Positions 35,514 to 44,955 of a stretch of 64,000 bases of DNA are shown here, piece after piece. The notes below the pieces were generated by a model, which did not search any database, was not told the DNA's origin, and worked only from the letters and a program-made list of their open reading frames with translations. The position numbers and the translations under genes were made by a program. Numbering within the stretch: the first letter of the stretch is position 1; the number at the start of each line of letters is the position of its first letter. Origin of the DNA: Falcatimonas sp. MSJ-15 (GTDB lineage Bacteria > Bacillota > Clostridia > Lachnospirales > Lachnospiraceae); assembly GCF_018918265.1 (NCBI RefSeq), contig NZ_JAHLQC010000009.1, positions 62,001 to 126,000 on the forward strand, written 5' to 3'.

Positions 35514-36194
35514 ATGTATAATAGTAAAAAGCTTCTAAAGGCTGTTATATTCGATATGGATGGACTTTTGTTTGATACAGAGAGTCTGCTTGTAAAATTC
35601 TGGCATGAAGCTGGGATGAAGTATGGATATAATATAACACCAGAACATGTAATTAGTATAAGAAGTCTTGCAAGAGTTAAAGCAATACCTGTATTTCAGG
35701 AATATTTTGGCTCAGGCTTTGATTATGAAGCAGTAAGAAATGAACGTATACGTCTTATGAATGAGTATATTAATGAATATGGTCTTGTTAAGAAAAAAGG
35801 TGTTGATGATATACTTGAATTTTTAAAATCAAATAATGTTAAGATGGCACTTGCGACAGCAACTGATTCTAAGCGAACACCTTTATATCTTAAAAAAGCT
35901 GGAATATATGAATATTTTGATGAGATAATATGTGGAGATATGGTTAAGATAGGAAAGCCGGAGCCGGATATATATAGATTAGCTGTCAAAACATTAGGGT
36001 TAGAAGCCGATGAGTGCATGGCACTTGAAGATTCACCTAATGGATTAATCTCAGCTAAGAGAGCTGGATGTATACCGGTGATGGTTCCAGATCTGTCAGA
36101 ACCAGATGAAGAGTTATTATCTAGTATATATGCAAGAGAAGATAGCCTTATAGACGTTATTGGCCTTATAAAAAAAGATTTCATACTATCCTAG
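35514..36194 (+). CDS. HAD-family phosphatase/phosphomutase
   Basis: 226 residues. HAD motif I VIFDMDGLLFDTES, motif II ALATATDS, Lys in KIGKPEPDIY, and motif III CMALEDSPNGLISAKRAGC are all present, with an alpha-helical cap between motifs I and II. It belongs to the subfamily containing beta-phosphoglucomutase and small sugar-phosphate or nucleotide phosphatases. The substrate cannot be read from sequence. GGAG lies 13 bases before the ATG. No operon partners. Confidence 0.88.
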   Translation: MYNSKKLLKAVIFDMDGLLFDTESLLVKFWHEAGMKYGYNITPEHVISIRSLARVKAIPVFQEYFGSGFDYEAVRNERIRLMNEYINEYGLVKKKGVDDILEFLKSNNVKMALATATDSKRTPLYLKKAGIYEYFDEIICGDMVKIGKPEPDIYRLAVKTLGLEADECMALEDSPNGLISAKRAGCIPVMVPDLSEPDEELLSSIYAREDSLIDVIGLIKKDFILS

Positions 36195-36205
36195 TAGGAA
36201 AACTA

Positions 36206-36234
36206 TTGACAGCCTTTCTCATTATGTGTATCAT
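36206..36234 (+). promoter_or_regulatory. promoter of rrf2-type gene
   Basis: TTGACA (36206-36211) and TATCAT (36229-36234) with a 17-base spacer lie about 180 bases before the gene, leaving a long leader. Confidence 0.4.
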
Positions 36235-36413
36235 ATAATTACAACCCGGTAAATAGGACTAAAGCAGGTTTTATGAAAAAATTGGGGAATAATATGAGAA
36301 AGGAAAAGCTATATATGATATATATTAGAGTGAGATTATGCTATGACAATATATAGTCATATATGATAGATATCACTTTATAGAATAATATCAGTCAGAT
36401 AGTAGGATATAGT

Positions 36414-36848
36414 ATGAAGATTTCAACAAAAGGAAGATATGCATTAAGATTAATGCTCGATATGGCACTTAATAATACAGGTAATCCAATTAGAATTAAG
36501 GATATAGCCGCAAGACAGAATATATCAGACAAGTATCTTGAGCAGATAGTATCAGTGCTTAATAAAGCAGGTTTTGTTAAGAGTATAAGAGGTCCACAGG
36601 GTGGTTACAAACTTACTAAACGACCAGAACAGTATACTGTTGGCATGATCTTAAGACTTACAGAGGGAAGCCTTGCACCGGTATCATGTCTTGATGATGA
36701 AGTTAATATGTGTGATAGACAGGAAGAGTGTGTAACACTTATATTATGGCGTAAGTTAGATGATGCTATTAAAAGTGTAATTGATAATGTAACTTTGGCA
36801 GATCTTATGGAATGGGATGAACAGCAAAAGGGCAATTATATAATCTAA
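36414..36848 (+). CDS. Rrf2/IscR-family regulator
   Basis: 144 residues. N-terminal MKISTKGRYALRLMLDMALN and the winged helix with IKDIAARQNISDKYLEQIVSVLNKAGFVKSIRGPQGGYKL are diagnostic of Rrf2. Three cysteines (SCLDDEVNMCDRQEECVTL, about residues 89-105) match the cluster-binding spacing of IscR-type members, so it may sense Fe-S status or redox. No isc/suf or cysteine genes adjoin it here, so its targets are unknown. Confidence 0.87.
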   Translation: MKISTKGRYALRLMLDMALNNTGNPIRIKDIAARQNISDKYLEQIVSVLNKAGFVKSIRGPQGGYKLTKRPEQYTVGMILRLTEGSLAPVSCLDDEVNMCDRQEECVTLILWRKLDDAIKSVIDNVTLADLMEWDEQQKGNYII

Positions 36849-37014
36849 TATATGTTTAAGCTGAGAAATATAAGAATTAGAAAAGTATTAATAAAGAGAC
36901 AATTTAGAAAATTAATTAAACTTTGAATTTAGTAAAGCAAAGTGGTGAAAAAATATTTGTAAATTTTGCGAGAACTTTACAAAATTACAAATAAATTTTA
37001 TCTGCAAAATTAAG

Positions 37015-37042
37015 TTGACAAAAAATAAAAAAGAGATAATAA
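37015..37042 (+). promoter_or_regulatory. promoter of the opp operon
   Basis: TTGACA (37015-37020) and TAATAA (37037-37042), 16 bases apart. It would give a leader of more than 200 bases that contains the hairpin at 37141-37175. Confidence 0.5.
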
Positions 37043-37140
37043 TGTTCCTATCATCAATGCAACACTTTAAAGATGTAACAAGATATACATCATGAGTGAT
37101 ATAGTGCAGACAATTAATACATAAGATGAAGAGGAAAACG

Positions 37141-37175
37141 AAGCCGTTTATATGCATAGCATATAAGCGGCTTTT
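37141..37175 (+). terminator. leader hairpin, possible attenuator of opp
   Basis: AAGCCGTTTATATGC (37141-37155) pairs with GCATATAAGCGGCTT (37159-37173) around a three-base loop, followed only by TTG. It lies between the promoter and oppA, so it may act as a weak attenuator or an RNA-stabilising stem. Confidence 0.55.
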
Positions 37176-37269
37176 GTAATGATTGGATGCAAATGCAAAT
37201 GATAAGCATAGTAATTGTTATGATGAACTATGCAATTACAAAAGTATGAGTCAAAGGAGGAGCATTATT

Positions 37270-38895
37270 ATGAGAAAAGGAATTATCAGAAATAAAATCT
37301 TTAAAAAAGGTTTTGGCTTATTGCTCACAGCAGCAGTTGTATCGGCAACATTCATGGCAGGATGTAGTGGAGGTGGTGCTACGTCAGATAATGGAGCTGT
37401 ATTATCAGATGAAGCATCCAATGATGCAGTAATAACGTATGCACAGATAGCAACATGGGATACACTATTTCCGTGGTCTAAGAGTAATTATTATTCAATA
37501 GGACCAACAGATAAGATATTCGATACTCTTACAGTAAGTAATATCGATGGAACAGTATCACCAAGAGCAGCTGAGAGCTGGGAATTCTCAGAAGATGGAT
37601 TAACAGTTACAGTTCATCTTAATAAGAATTCAAAATGGCATGATGGTGAACCTGTAACATCAGCAGACTGGCTTTGGACATTTGAGACAATAGGTAATCC
37701 TGAAGTTACAACTGCAACATCAAAGTCATATCTTAACATTTTAAGAGGATATGATTCTTCAGGTAATATAGATGCTTCAGAAGAACCTGGTGTAGAAGCA
37801 CCAGATGATTATACACTTATATTCCATCTGGATAGTCCATCAAGTGAAGTACCATTTTTCGGAACAGCAGGTATGTATTATGCAGTAATGCCAAAACACC
37901 TTCTTGAAAATATAGCACCGGCAGACCTTGTATCTAATGAATTCTTTACACATCCTATAGGCTCAGGTCCATGTACTTTTATCAGTGAAGTGTCAGGACA
38001 GGAACTTACAATGGGAGCATTTAAAGATTATTATCTTGGAGCACCAAAATTCAGTAAATTAATCTATAGAGTTGTGGCATCAGCCAATCTTACAACTTCA
38101 ATGATGGCAGGAGAGATAGATGCATGCTATCCTAACATAACTCCAGACGAAGCCAAAGACTTAGAAGGAGTTGATTCAATAACAGTCACCAAGAATACAG
38201 ATGTAACAGCGCTTATGTTCGTAAGCCTTAATAATGAAAAATATGAACCGGCAATACGTAAGGCAGTAAATTATGCAATTGATAAGCAGATGATAGTAGA
38301 TCAACTTCTTCTTGGTGAAGGTTCAGTTGCAACATCGACAGCAATTCCGGGGAGCGTGAATGATGTATCCGGTATTAAGTATGAGGGACGTGACGTAGAA
38401 AAAGCAAAAGAACTTCTAAAAGAGGCAGGATGGAAAGACGGTGATACAATAAAATGTGCTATTCCAACAGGTATAAGAGAACGAATAGCTACAATAATGC
38501 AGCAAAATCTTGAAGAAGTTGGAATTAATCTTGAAGTAATCACAGTTGATGCAGCAACAATGTTCACAGGTATAAAAGATGGAACATACGATATGGCGAT
38601 AATTACATCTAACTTAAGTCCTAATCCTACAAGTCTCAAATCACTTTATAATTCAGAAGTAGTAACGTTTGGACACATAACAGATCCTTATTATTACAAT
38701 ACAATGGTTGAGATTGAAGGAATACAGGATAAAGCGGCTAGGGAAGCTAAACTTAAAGAATTATATGAAAAAATGGACGAAGATCAGCCATATATACTTC
38801 TGTATCATGAATATATATTCAACATAACATCACCAAGGATATCAGGTCCATCAATTGTGGGTTATGATAAAGTATGGACTTGGGAAGTAAAATAG
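37270..38895 (+). CDS. oppA: peptide ABC transporter binding lipoprotein
   Basis: 541 residues from ATG 37270, preceded by AAAGGAGGAG; the 29 extra residues from the upstream ATG 37183 are not signal-like. Signal peptide with lipobox MAGC (Cys about 33). SBP_bac_5 family pattern: ITYAQIATWDTLFPW, SPRAAESWEFSEDGLTVTVHLNKNSKWHDGEPVTSADW, and a two-lobe body. It captures oligopeptides outside the cell for the permease encoded next. First gene of oppABCDF. Confidence 0.92.
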   Translation: MRKGIIRNKIFKKGFGLLLTAAVVSATFMAGCSGGGATSDNGAVLSDEASNDAVITYAQIATWDTLFPWSKSNYYSIGPTDKIFDTLTVSNIDGTVSPRAAESWEFSEDGLTVTVHLNKNSKWHDGEPVTSADWLWTFETIGNPEVTTATSKSYLNILRGYDSSGNIDASEEPGVEAPDDYTLIFHLDSPSSEVPFFGTAGMYYAVMPKHLLENIAPADLVSNEFFTHPIGSGPCTFISEVSGQELTMGAFKDYYLGAPKFSKLIYRVVASANLTTSMMAGEIDACYPNITPDEAKDLEGVDSITVTKNTDVTALMFVSLNNEKYEPAIRKAVNYAIDKQMIVDQLLLGEGSVATSTAIPGSVNDVSGIKYEGRDVEKAKELLKEAGWKDGDTIKCAIPTGIRERIATIMQQNLEEVGINLEVITVDAATMFTGIKDGTYDMAIITSNLSPNPTSLKSLYNSEVVTFGHITDPYYYNTMVEIEGIQDKAAREAKLKELYEKMDEDQPYILLYHEYIFNITSPRISGPSIVGYDKVWTWEVK

Positions 38896-38917
38896 ATTTA
38901 CATAGGAGGTAGCAGAT

Positions 38918-39874
38918 ATGGTTAAATATGTTATAAAGAGACTTCTTTTGGCAATTCCAATATTCATTGGCATAACAATATTTGTATTTGTATTGTCCAA
39001 TATGGCACCTGGAAGTCCTGCTGATATAATTGCTGCCTCCTCTGGTGAGATGTCAGAGGAAGCACTTGAAGAATTAAAAGTGTCAATGGGACTTGATAAG
39101 CCAGTTGTAGTGAGATATTTTCTCTGGTTAAACGATCTGTGCAGCGGAGATCTTGGTACATCAACAAGAACTAATCAGCCTGTATCACAGATGATAGGTC
39201 AAAGAATAGGACCATCGCTTACACTTACATTAACATCAGTAGTAGTAGCATTGTTGATAAGCATACCACTTGGAGTTATAGCTGCGATAAAGCCCTACTC
39301 GTTTTGGGATAATCTTTCATCTGCAATAGCATTTATCGGAACTAGTACTCCTAATTTTTTTATAAGTCTTGTACTTATATATATATTCTCAGTAAAACTT
39401 GGAATATTTCCATCACAAGGAATGTATAATTCAGGCGAAATGGCGAATTTCCCATCATTATGCAGACATCTTGTACTACCAGTTATAGTAATGGCGATTC
39501 AGATGATGGGTAATTTTATAAAACAGACACGAGGAAGCGTTCTTGAGGTGCTTAATGAAGAATATATTAAGACAGCAAGAGCAAAAGGAATTAAAGAGAT
39601 TCGGGTGACTATCAAACATGCACTTCGTAATGCACTTATACCAATAGTAACGTCAGTAGGACTTACAGTTCCATTCTTAATAGGCGGTGCAGTAATAACA
39701 GAACAGATATTTAGCTGGCCGGGAATAGGAAGTCTTATGATTCAGTCAATCAGCACAAGAGATTACAATGCGATTATGGGAATAACAGTAATGATCTCAT
39801 TAGCAGTAATATTGGTTAACATATTTCTTGATGTACTTTATTCATATCTTGATCCAAGAATTAGTTACGAATAG
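38918..39874 (+). CDS. oppB: peptide ABC transporter permease OppB/DppB
   Basis: 318 residues with six membrane helices. The N-terminal RRLLLAIPIFIGITIFVFVLSNMAPGSPAD and the EAA loop EYIKTARAKGIKEIRVTIKHALRNALIPIVT are those of the DppB/OppB family. GGAGGTAGC precedes the start. The stop codon lies inside the first unit of a 42-bp tandem repeat that separates it from oppC. Confidence 0.92.
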   Translation: MVKYVIKRLLLAIPIFIGITIFVFVLSNMAPGSPADIIAASSGEMSEEALEELKVSMGLDKPVVVRYFLWLNDLCSGDLGTSTRTNQPVSQMIGQRIGPSLTLTLTSVVVALLISIPLGVIAAIKPYSFWDNLSSAIAFIGTSTPNFFISLVLIYIFSVKLGIFPSQGMYNSGEMANFPSLCRHLVLPVIVMAIQMMGNFIKQTRGSVLEVLNEEYIKTARAKGIKEIRVTIKHALRNALIPIVTSVGLTVPFLIGGAVITEQIFSWPGIGSLMIQSISTRDYNAIMGITVMISLAVILVNIFLDVLYSYLDPRISYE

Positions 39875-39996
39875 ATTGATCATAAAAAATAGTCGTAAAG
39901 AATTAATTATGAATAGATTGATCATAAAAAATAGTTGTAAAGAATTAATTATGAATAGATTGACCATAAAATAATTAGTTACAAAGAATTGGTTAT
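39869..39996. repeat. 42-bp tandem repeat between oppB and oppC
   Basis: Units 39869-39910 and 39911-39952 differ at one base; a third, 44-bp unit (39953-39996) is degenerate, and traces continue to about 40060. Each starts GAATAGATTGA. The first unit includes the oppB stop codon, so the array seems to have grown from the 3' end of that gene. Confidence 0.75.
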
Positions 39997-40091
39997 GAAA
40001 AAAATTAATCTTAAAAGATTAGTTACGAAATAGTTAGCTATGAATTGTTAACTATAGAGCGTTGCTGTTATAAGAAAAGAGGTGCTTGTAG

Positions 40092-40943
40092 ATGAAACAA
40101 AAAAGAAAAACGGAATTTTTTAAAAAATTCCGAAAACATAAATTAGCGAATGTTGGACTGATAATAATTATTATCGAGATACTTATGGTAACTTTCCTGC
40201 CAATAATACTTGGACTTGATCCCTATTCCATAGATAGTACCGGATTCAATCAGGCACCTTGTGCGAAACATATACTTGGTACAGATGATATAGGACGAGA
40301 TTTATTTGCAAGAGTACTCTATGGTGGACGAGTATCACTGATAGTTGGTATATGTTCAACAATAATAAGTATAATAATTGGTCTTCCACTTGGAATTTTG
40401 GCAGGTTATTATAGAGGAATTATAGAAAATATAGTAATGAGACTTGCAGATATATTCATGTCAATTCCAGCGATGGTTCTGATACTTGTTATTGTTGCAG
40501 TGTTTGAACCATCAATAATAACAATAATAGTAGTAATTGGAATTACAGGATGGACAGGTGTTGCAAAGCTTATATATGGCAATGTATTATCTGTCAGAAA
40601 TAAAGAATATGTTGAAGCAGCAAGAGCGATAGGAACAAAAGACAGAGAGATAATTATGAGATATGTTCTTCCTAATTCGATAGCTCCACTTTGGATGTCA
40701 GTAGCATTTCGAATATCTCAGGCGATTATGACAGAATCAGGATTAAGTTTTCTTGGTGCAGGAATACAGTCACCACAAGCTTCATGGGGTAATATCATAT
40801 ATGCAGCACAGAATCTGGTAGTACTCACAAAGAGATGGTGGGTGTGGGTTCCGGCAGGTGTACTTCTCATGATAACAATAATATGTATTAATCTTGTTGG
40901 TGAAGGAATAAGAGATGCACTAGATCCTAAGATGAAGAGATAG
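40092..40943 (+). CDS. oppC: peptide ABC transporter permease OppC/DppC
   Basis: 283 residues. A short basic cytosolic start, a helix at about 20-40, the conserved HILGTDDIGRDLFARVLYGGRVSLIVG segment of DppC proteins, and the EAA loop EYVEAARAIGTKDREIIMRYVLPN. GAGGTGCTTG precedes the ATG. It is separated from oppB by 217 bases of repeat DNA, unusual for this operon, and is followed closely by oppD. Confidence 0.92.
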   Translation: MKQKRKTEFFKKFRKHKLANVGLIIIIIEILMVTFLPIILGLDPYSIDSTGFNQAPCAKHILGTDDIGRDLFARVLYGGRVSLIVGICSTIISIIIGLPLGILAGYYRGIIENIVMRLADIFMSIPAMVLILVIVAVFEPSIITIIVVIGITGWTGVAKLIYGNVLSVRNKEYVEAARAIGTKDREIIMRYVLPNSIAPLWMSVAFRISQAIMTESGLSFLGAGIQSPQASWGNIIYAAQNLVVLTKRWWVWVPAGVLLMITIICINLVGEGIRDALDPKMKR

Positions 40944-40954
40944 GGGTGAAGAGT

Positions 40955-42004
40955 ATGGCTAGGAATAACAATATTAATTTAGATGAAGTAGGTTACAATA
41001 CTGATGATAAAACGAAGTTAAAAATAGATAAAAACAACCAGGATATAATTCTTGATGTTAAGAATCTGCAAGTTGATTTTCACGTTGGTAAGAATAAGAT
41101 GACAGCTATAAAGAATGTGAACTTTCAGGTAGCAAAAGGTAAGACACTTGGAATTGTAGGCGAGAGTGGATGCGGTAAAAGTGTTACAGCTAATTCTATT
41201 ATGAGACTTTTTCCAAAAACAGTAGGCGAGATTGCTGATGGAAGTATAATCTATGAAGGCAGAGATATAGTTAAGATGACAGATAGTGAGATTAGAGAGA
41301 TTAGAGGTAATAGAATATCAATGATATTTCAGGATCCTATGACAGCTCTTAATCCGGTATATAAGATAGGCGAGCAGCTTATGGAGATTCTCTTTGCACA
41401 TCAGAACATATCTAAAAAAGACGCATTTGAACGTTGTGTTAATATGCTTGAAAAGGTAGGTATTCCGGCTGCAAGACAGAGAATGAAAGAGTATCCGCAT
41501 GAACTCTCTGGAGGAATGAGACAAAGAGTTATGATAGCGATGGCACTACTTACTAATCCAGACATTTTAATAGCAGATGAGCCTACAACAGCACTTGATG
41601 TAACAATACAGGCGCAGGTGCTTGAACTTATTGAAGAATTAAAGAAAGAGTATAATACAGCAGTTTTATTCATTACACATGATATGGGAGTAATAGCAGA
41701 CATAGCAGATTATGTAATGGTAATGTATGCAGGTGAGATAGTCGAATATGATACAACAGAAGGTCTTTTTGAAAAGCCACTTCATCCATATACGTATGGA
41801 CTTCTAAAGTCAATTCCAAAACTCTATGAAGATATAGATAGATTATATACAATAGAAGGTGTTGTGCCTGCACTAAATGAGATGCCTGATGGTTGTAGAT
41901 TTAGTACAAGATGTGAATATTGTACTGAAAAGTGTAAAAGAGAAAAACCACCATTAATTAATCTGTCAGGTGAAAAAAAGGTGGCATGTTTTAGATATGT
42001 ATAA
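40955..42004 (+). CDS. oppD: peptide ABC transporter ATPase OppD
   Basis: 349 residues from ATG 40955 (GGGGTGAAG upstream). About 30 extra hydrophilic residues precede the nucleotide-binding domain: Walker A GESGCGKSV, signature LSGGMRQRVMIAMAL, Walker B ILIADEPTTALD, switch His in FITHDMGV. The C-terminal oligopeptide-transporter extension with four cysteines (CRFSTRCEYCTEKC) is typical. It pairs with OppF to energise peptide import. Confidence 0.92.
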   Translation: MARNNNINLDEVGYNTDDKTKLKIDKNNQDIILDVKNLQVDFHVGKNKMTAIKNVNFQVAKGKTLGIVGESGCGKSVTANSIMRLFPKTVGEIADGSIIYEGRDIVKMTDSEIREIRGNRISMIFQDPMTALNPVYKIGEQLMEILFAHQNISKKDAFERCVNMLEKVGIPAARQRMKEYPHELSGGMRQRVMIAMALLTNPDILIADEPTTALDVTIQAQVLELIEELKKEYNTAVLFITHDMGVIADIADYVMVMYAGEIVEYDTTEGLFEKPLHPYTYGLLKSIPKLYEDIDRLYTIEGVVPALNEMPDGCRFSTRCEYCTEKCKREKPPLINLSGEKKVACFRYV

Positions 42005-42209
42005 TCAAATATAGTATCAGAAAGAGAAATACACCTTATAATCAGAGATTAGAGAATCTATACAAAAAGAAAATGCAGACATTAATTAGATTGTACTTGT
42101 GGATATGAAGCAGAGAAAAGTTGTAAAGTAAGTAGGATTTACATTAGGCAGAATTTATGTAATGAAGTTTGGACAATTGGTTGATGTCTGTGAATTGGAG
42201 ATGAATAAT

Positions 42210-43184
42210 ATGGAAAAGAGAGAATTATTATTAGATGTAGTAGATCTTAAGAAATACTATCCGGTTAATAAAACGATCATAAAAGAAAAAAGAAAATATC
42301 TAAAAGCAGTTGATGGAATAAATCTTCGTATATACAAAGGAGAGACAGTTGGACTTGTAGGCGAAAGTGGATGTGGCAAATCAACACTTGGAAGGACAAT
42401 TCTTAAATTGCATCAGTTAACAGATGGTGCAATATGGTATAAAGGCAACCAGATAGAATCGTATGGATTTGAAGATATGAGAGAACTTAGAAAAGATATG
42501 CAGATGATATTTCAAGATCCGTTTGCTTCGCTTAATCCAAGAATGACAATATTTGACGCAGTAAAAGCACCACTTGATGTATTTAAAATCGGAACTAATG
42601 AGGAGCGTACAGACAGAGTAAAAAAACTTCTTAACTATGTAGGATTAGGAGAGAATCATATCTATAAATATCCACATGAGATGTCTGGTGGTCAGAGACA
42701 GAGAGTAGTAATAGCAAGAGCAGTTATATCTAATCCGGAATTCATTGTATGTGATGAACCGGTGTCAGCACTTGATGTATCAGTTCGTTCGCAAGTACTT
42801 AATCTTATGAAAGATATGCAGGAGAACATGCAGCTTTCATATCTGTTTATATCACATGATCTTAGTGTAGTACGTTATCTGTGTGACAGAATTGCAGTTA
42901 TGTATCTTGGAAGAATAGTTGAGATAGCATCAAAAAAAGAACTTTTTGAAAATCCTATTCATCCATATACCAAAGCACTTATATCAGCAATTCCTATACC
43001 GGATGTTAAAGTTAAGACAAAGAGGATAATACTAAAAGGTGATGTTCCAAGTCCAATTGATCCACCAACAGGATGTAGATTTCATACAAGATGCCCGTAT
43101 GCCACTAAAGAGTGTGCCGAAGTTATGCCTGAACTTAAAGAGATTAATTCACAACATCAGGTAGCTTGTATACATGCGATATAG
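42210..43184 (+). CDS. oppF: peptide ABC transporter ATPase OppF
   Basis: 324 residues from ATG 42210, with TTGGAG nine bases upstream; an earlier in-frame ATG at 42162 lacks a site. Walker A GESGCGKSTLGR, signature MSGGQRQRVVIARAV, Walker B FIVCDEPVSALD, switch His in FISHDLSV, and the C-terminal CRFHTRCPYATKEC extension. It follows oppD after 205 bases holding no visible gene. Last gene of the transporter operon. Confidence 0.92.
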   Translation: MEKRELLLDVVDLKKYYPVNKTIIKEKRKYLKAVDGINLRIYKGETVGLVGESGCGKSTLGRTILKLHQLTDGAIWYKGNQIESYGFEDMRELRKDMQMIFQDPFASLNPRMTIFDAVKAPLDVFKIGTNEERTDRVKKLLNYVGLGENHIYKYPHEMSGGQRQRVVIARAVISNPEFIVCDEPVSALDVSVRSQVLNLMKDMQENMQLSYLFISHDLSVVRYLCDRIAVMYLGRIVEIASKKELFENPIHPYTKALISAIPIPDVKVKTKRIILKGDVPSPIDPPTGCRFHTRCPYATKECAEVMPELKEINSQHQVACIHAI

Positions 43185-43252
43185 TGACTGTCTTAGCTGA
43201 ATTGATTGCCAAAATAGATTAGTAAAAATGACAGTTTGGAGGAATAGTGTAT

Positions 43253-44536
43253 ATGAGAAAAAGAGTATCAGCAAAACTTTTGCTTGCATTTATGTGTGTA
43301 TTCTATGTCGGAGCTAATATGGCGCATCCATTTACTCCAACTCTTTTTAAAAATCTTAACCTTCCGGATTATATGTTTGGAGTTGCACTTGCGTGTATGT
43401 CGGTTATGGGATTTTTGATTGGCCCTTTCTGGGGAAAAAGCTCTGATGTGATAGGAAGAGTAAAGATTATGTTTATCGGATGTATCGGATATTCAGTCGG
43501 TCAGTTTCTGTTCAGTATAGCATATAATATTCCAACAGTTGTAATAGCAAGACTTTTTTCGGGAATATTTTGTAATGCTACGATAATCTGTTCAATGGCA
43601 TATATGGTTGATAATATAGAGGTTAAATCAAGAAGCAGATTTATGTCATATATGGCAGCATTATCAGCAGTATTTTCAGCAACAGGCTATCTTCTTGGTG
43701 GAATTCTTGCAGATATATCAATAAGACTTGCATTTAATGTTCAATGTATAATTTTGCTTACAGCAGGTATGTTGATGTGGCTGTTTATACAGGATAACAG
43801 ACATGAAGATGTCAATGCTTTTGTAAAGAATGATATATATAAGTATGAGCGTGGTAGTGATAAGAATAGTCTTAAAGATAGTATAAAGAAAGTATTATTG
43901 ATGTTAAAAGACAACAATCCATTATCAGCAATAAAAAGTTCAAAAAGCATATTAACGTCAGTAATGATAGTGTTCTTAATATCAGTATGTCTTGCTAATT
44001 TTGCAACAATATGTTTTGACAATGCTTTTAATTATTATCTGAAAGCGGAATTCAATTTTCCATCGACTTATAATGGAATTATAAAAGCAGTTGTAGGAAT
44101 AATCGGGCTTATAGCTAATTTTACAATTAATATATGGCTTAGCAGACATACTGAAATTAGAAAGACAATTATATTCGTATTTATATTGGCTTCTATTGCT
44201 ATATTAATTATAATGCAGCAGACACAGATAAGAACATTTATTATTGCAAGTCTGGTATTTTATCTGGTTAATGCTATTTACCTTCCTATGCAACAGACAT
44301 TAGTTACAATTAATGCTGATGCAGATAATGCAGGAATGATATCAGGAATGTTCAATTCGATGAGATCTATCGGTCAGTTTACAGGTTCGCTTATGGCGGG
44401 ATTTGCTTATGGATTTGGAAGCAGGCTGCCATTCATATTTGCAGGAATAGTATTCTTTATGGCGGCAGTTACAGCATTAATTAATTACATACAGAATCAG
44501 AGACAAAAACAGGTTCAATTGGAATTATCAAGATAA
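43253..44536 (+). CDS. major facilitator superfamily transporter
   Basis: 428 residues from ATG 43253 (TTTGGAGGA upstream). Twelve membrane helices in two halves joined by a charged cytosolic loop (about 185-235). The GPFWGKSSDVIGRVKIM segment between helices 2 and 3 is the MFS motif A (GxxxDxxGR+). Resembles drug/metabolite exporters of the MFS; substrate unknown. It lies 68 bases after oppF and before an M20 amidohydrolase, so it may belong to the same peptide-related transcript. Confidence 0.85.
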   Translation: MRKRVSAKLLLAFMCVFYVGANMAHPFTPTLFKNLNLPDYMFGVALACMSVMGFLIGPFWGKSSDVIGRVKIMFIGCIGYSVGQFLFSIAYNIPTVVIARLFSGIFCNATIICSMAYMVDNIEVKSRSRFMSYMAALSAVFSATGYLLGGILADISIRLAFNVQCIILLTAGMLMWLFIQDNRHEDVNAFVKNDIYKYERGSDKNSLKDSIKKVLLMLKDNNPLSAIKSSKSILTSVMIVFLISVCLANFATICFDNAFNYYLKAEFNFPSTYNGIIKAVVGIIGLIANFTINIWLSRHTEIRKTIIFVFILASIAILIIMQQTQIRTFIIASLVFYLVNAIYLPMQQTLVTINADADNAGMISGMFNSMRSIGQFTGSLMAGFAYGFGSRLPFIFAGIVFFMAAVTALINYIQNQRQKQVQLELSR

Positions 44537-44572
44537 AGATATATGTAACTTATATAATACATACAATTCGTA

Positions 44573-44827
44573 TGATTATACAGTTCGTGTGATTATGCAG
44601 TTCGTGTGATTATGCAGTTCGTGTGATTATATAGTTCGTGTGATTATGCAGTTCGTGTGATTATATAGTTCGTGTGATTATGCAGTTCGTGTGATTATGC
44701 AGTTCGTGTGATTATATAGTTCGTGTGATTATGCAGTTCGTGTGATTATATAGTTCGTGTGATTATGCAGTTCGTGTGATTATACAGTTCGTGTGATTAT
44801 GCAGTTCGTGTGATTATATAGTTAGTA
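44573..44827. repeat. 17-bp minisatellite, about 15 units
   Basis: Head-to-tail copies of TGATTATGCAGTTCGTG. Fourteen units are nearly identical and vary only in two bases (GC, AT or AC) before AGTTCGTG. The order GC-GC-AT-GC-AT occurs twice in a row (44590-44674 and 44675-44759), an 85-bp higher-order repeat. Degenerate units extend the array to about 44561 and 44880. There is no gene between the MFS gene and the amidohydrolase. Confidence 0.9.
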
Positions 44828-44955
44828 TGGATATATGCAGTTTGTATAATATATGCAGTTAGTATGATATATGCAATTCATAAATTATATTTTGCAGAAG
44901 AAGTGTTACAAAATTATATATATATATAATAAAATTATGAGAGGAAGAATGAGAT

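Noticed and set aside
36912..37157. Minus-strand frame of 81 residues before oppA
   Set aside because: It runs through the opp promoter and hairpin, is Cys/Phe/Ile-rich and has no ribosome binding site.
44573..44827. Short regular repeats suggestive of a CRISPR array
   Set aside because: The 17-bp units are directly adjacent with no unique spacers, and no cas genes are present.
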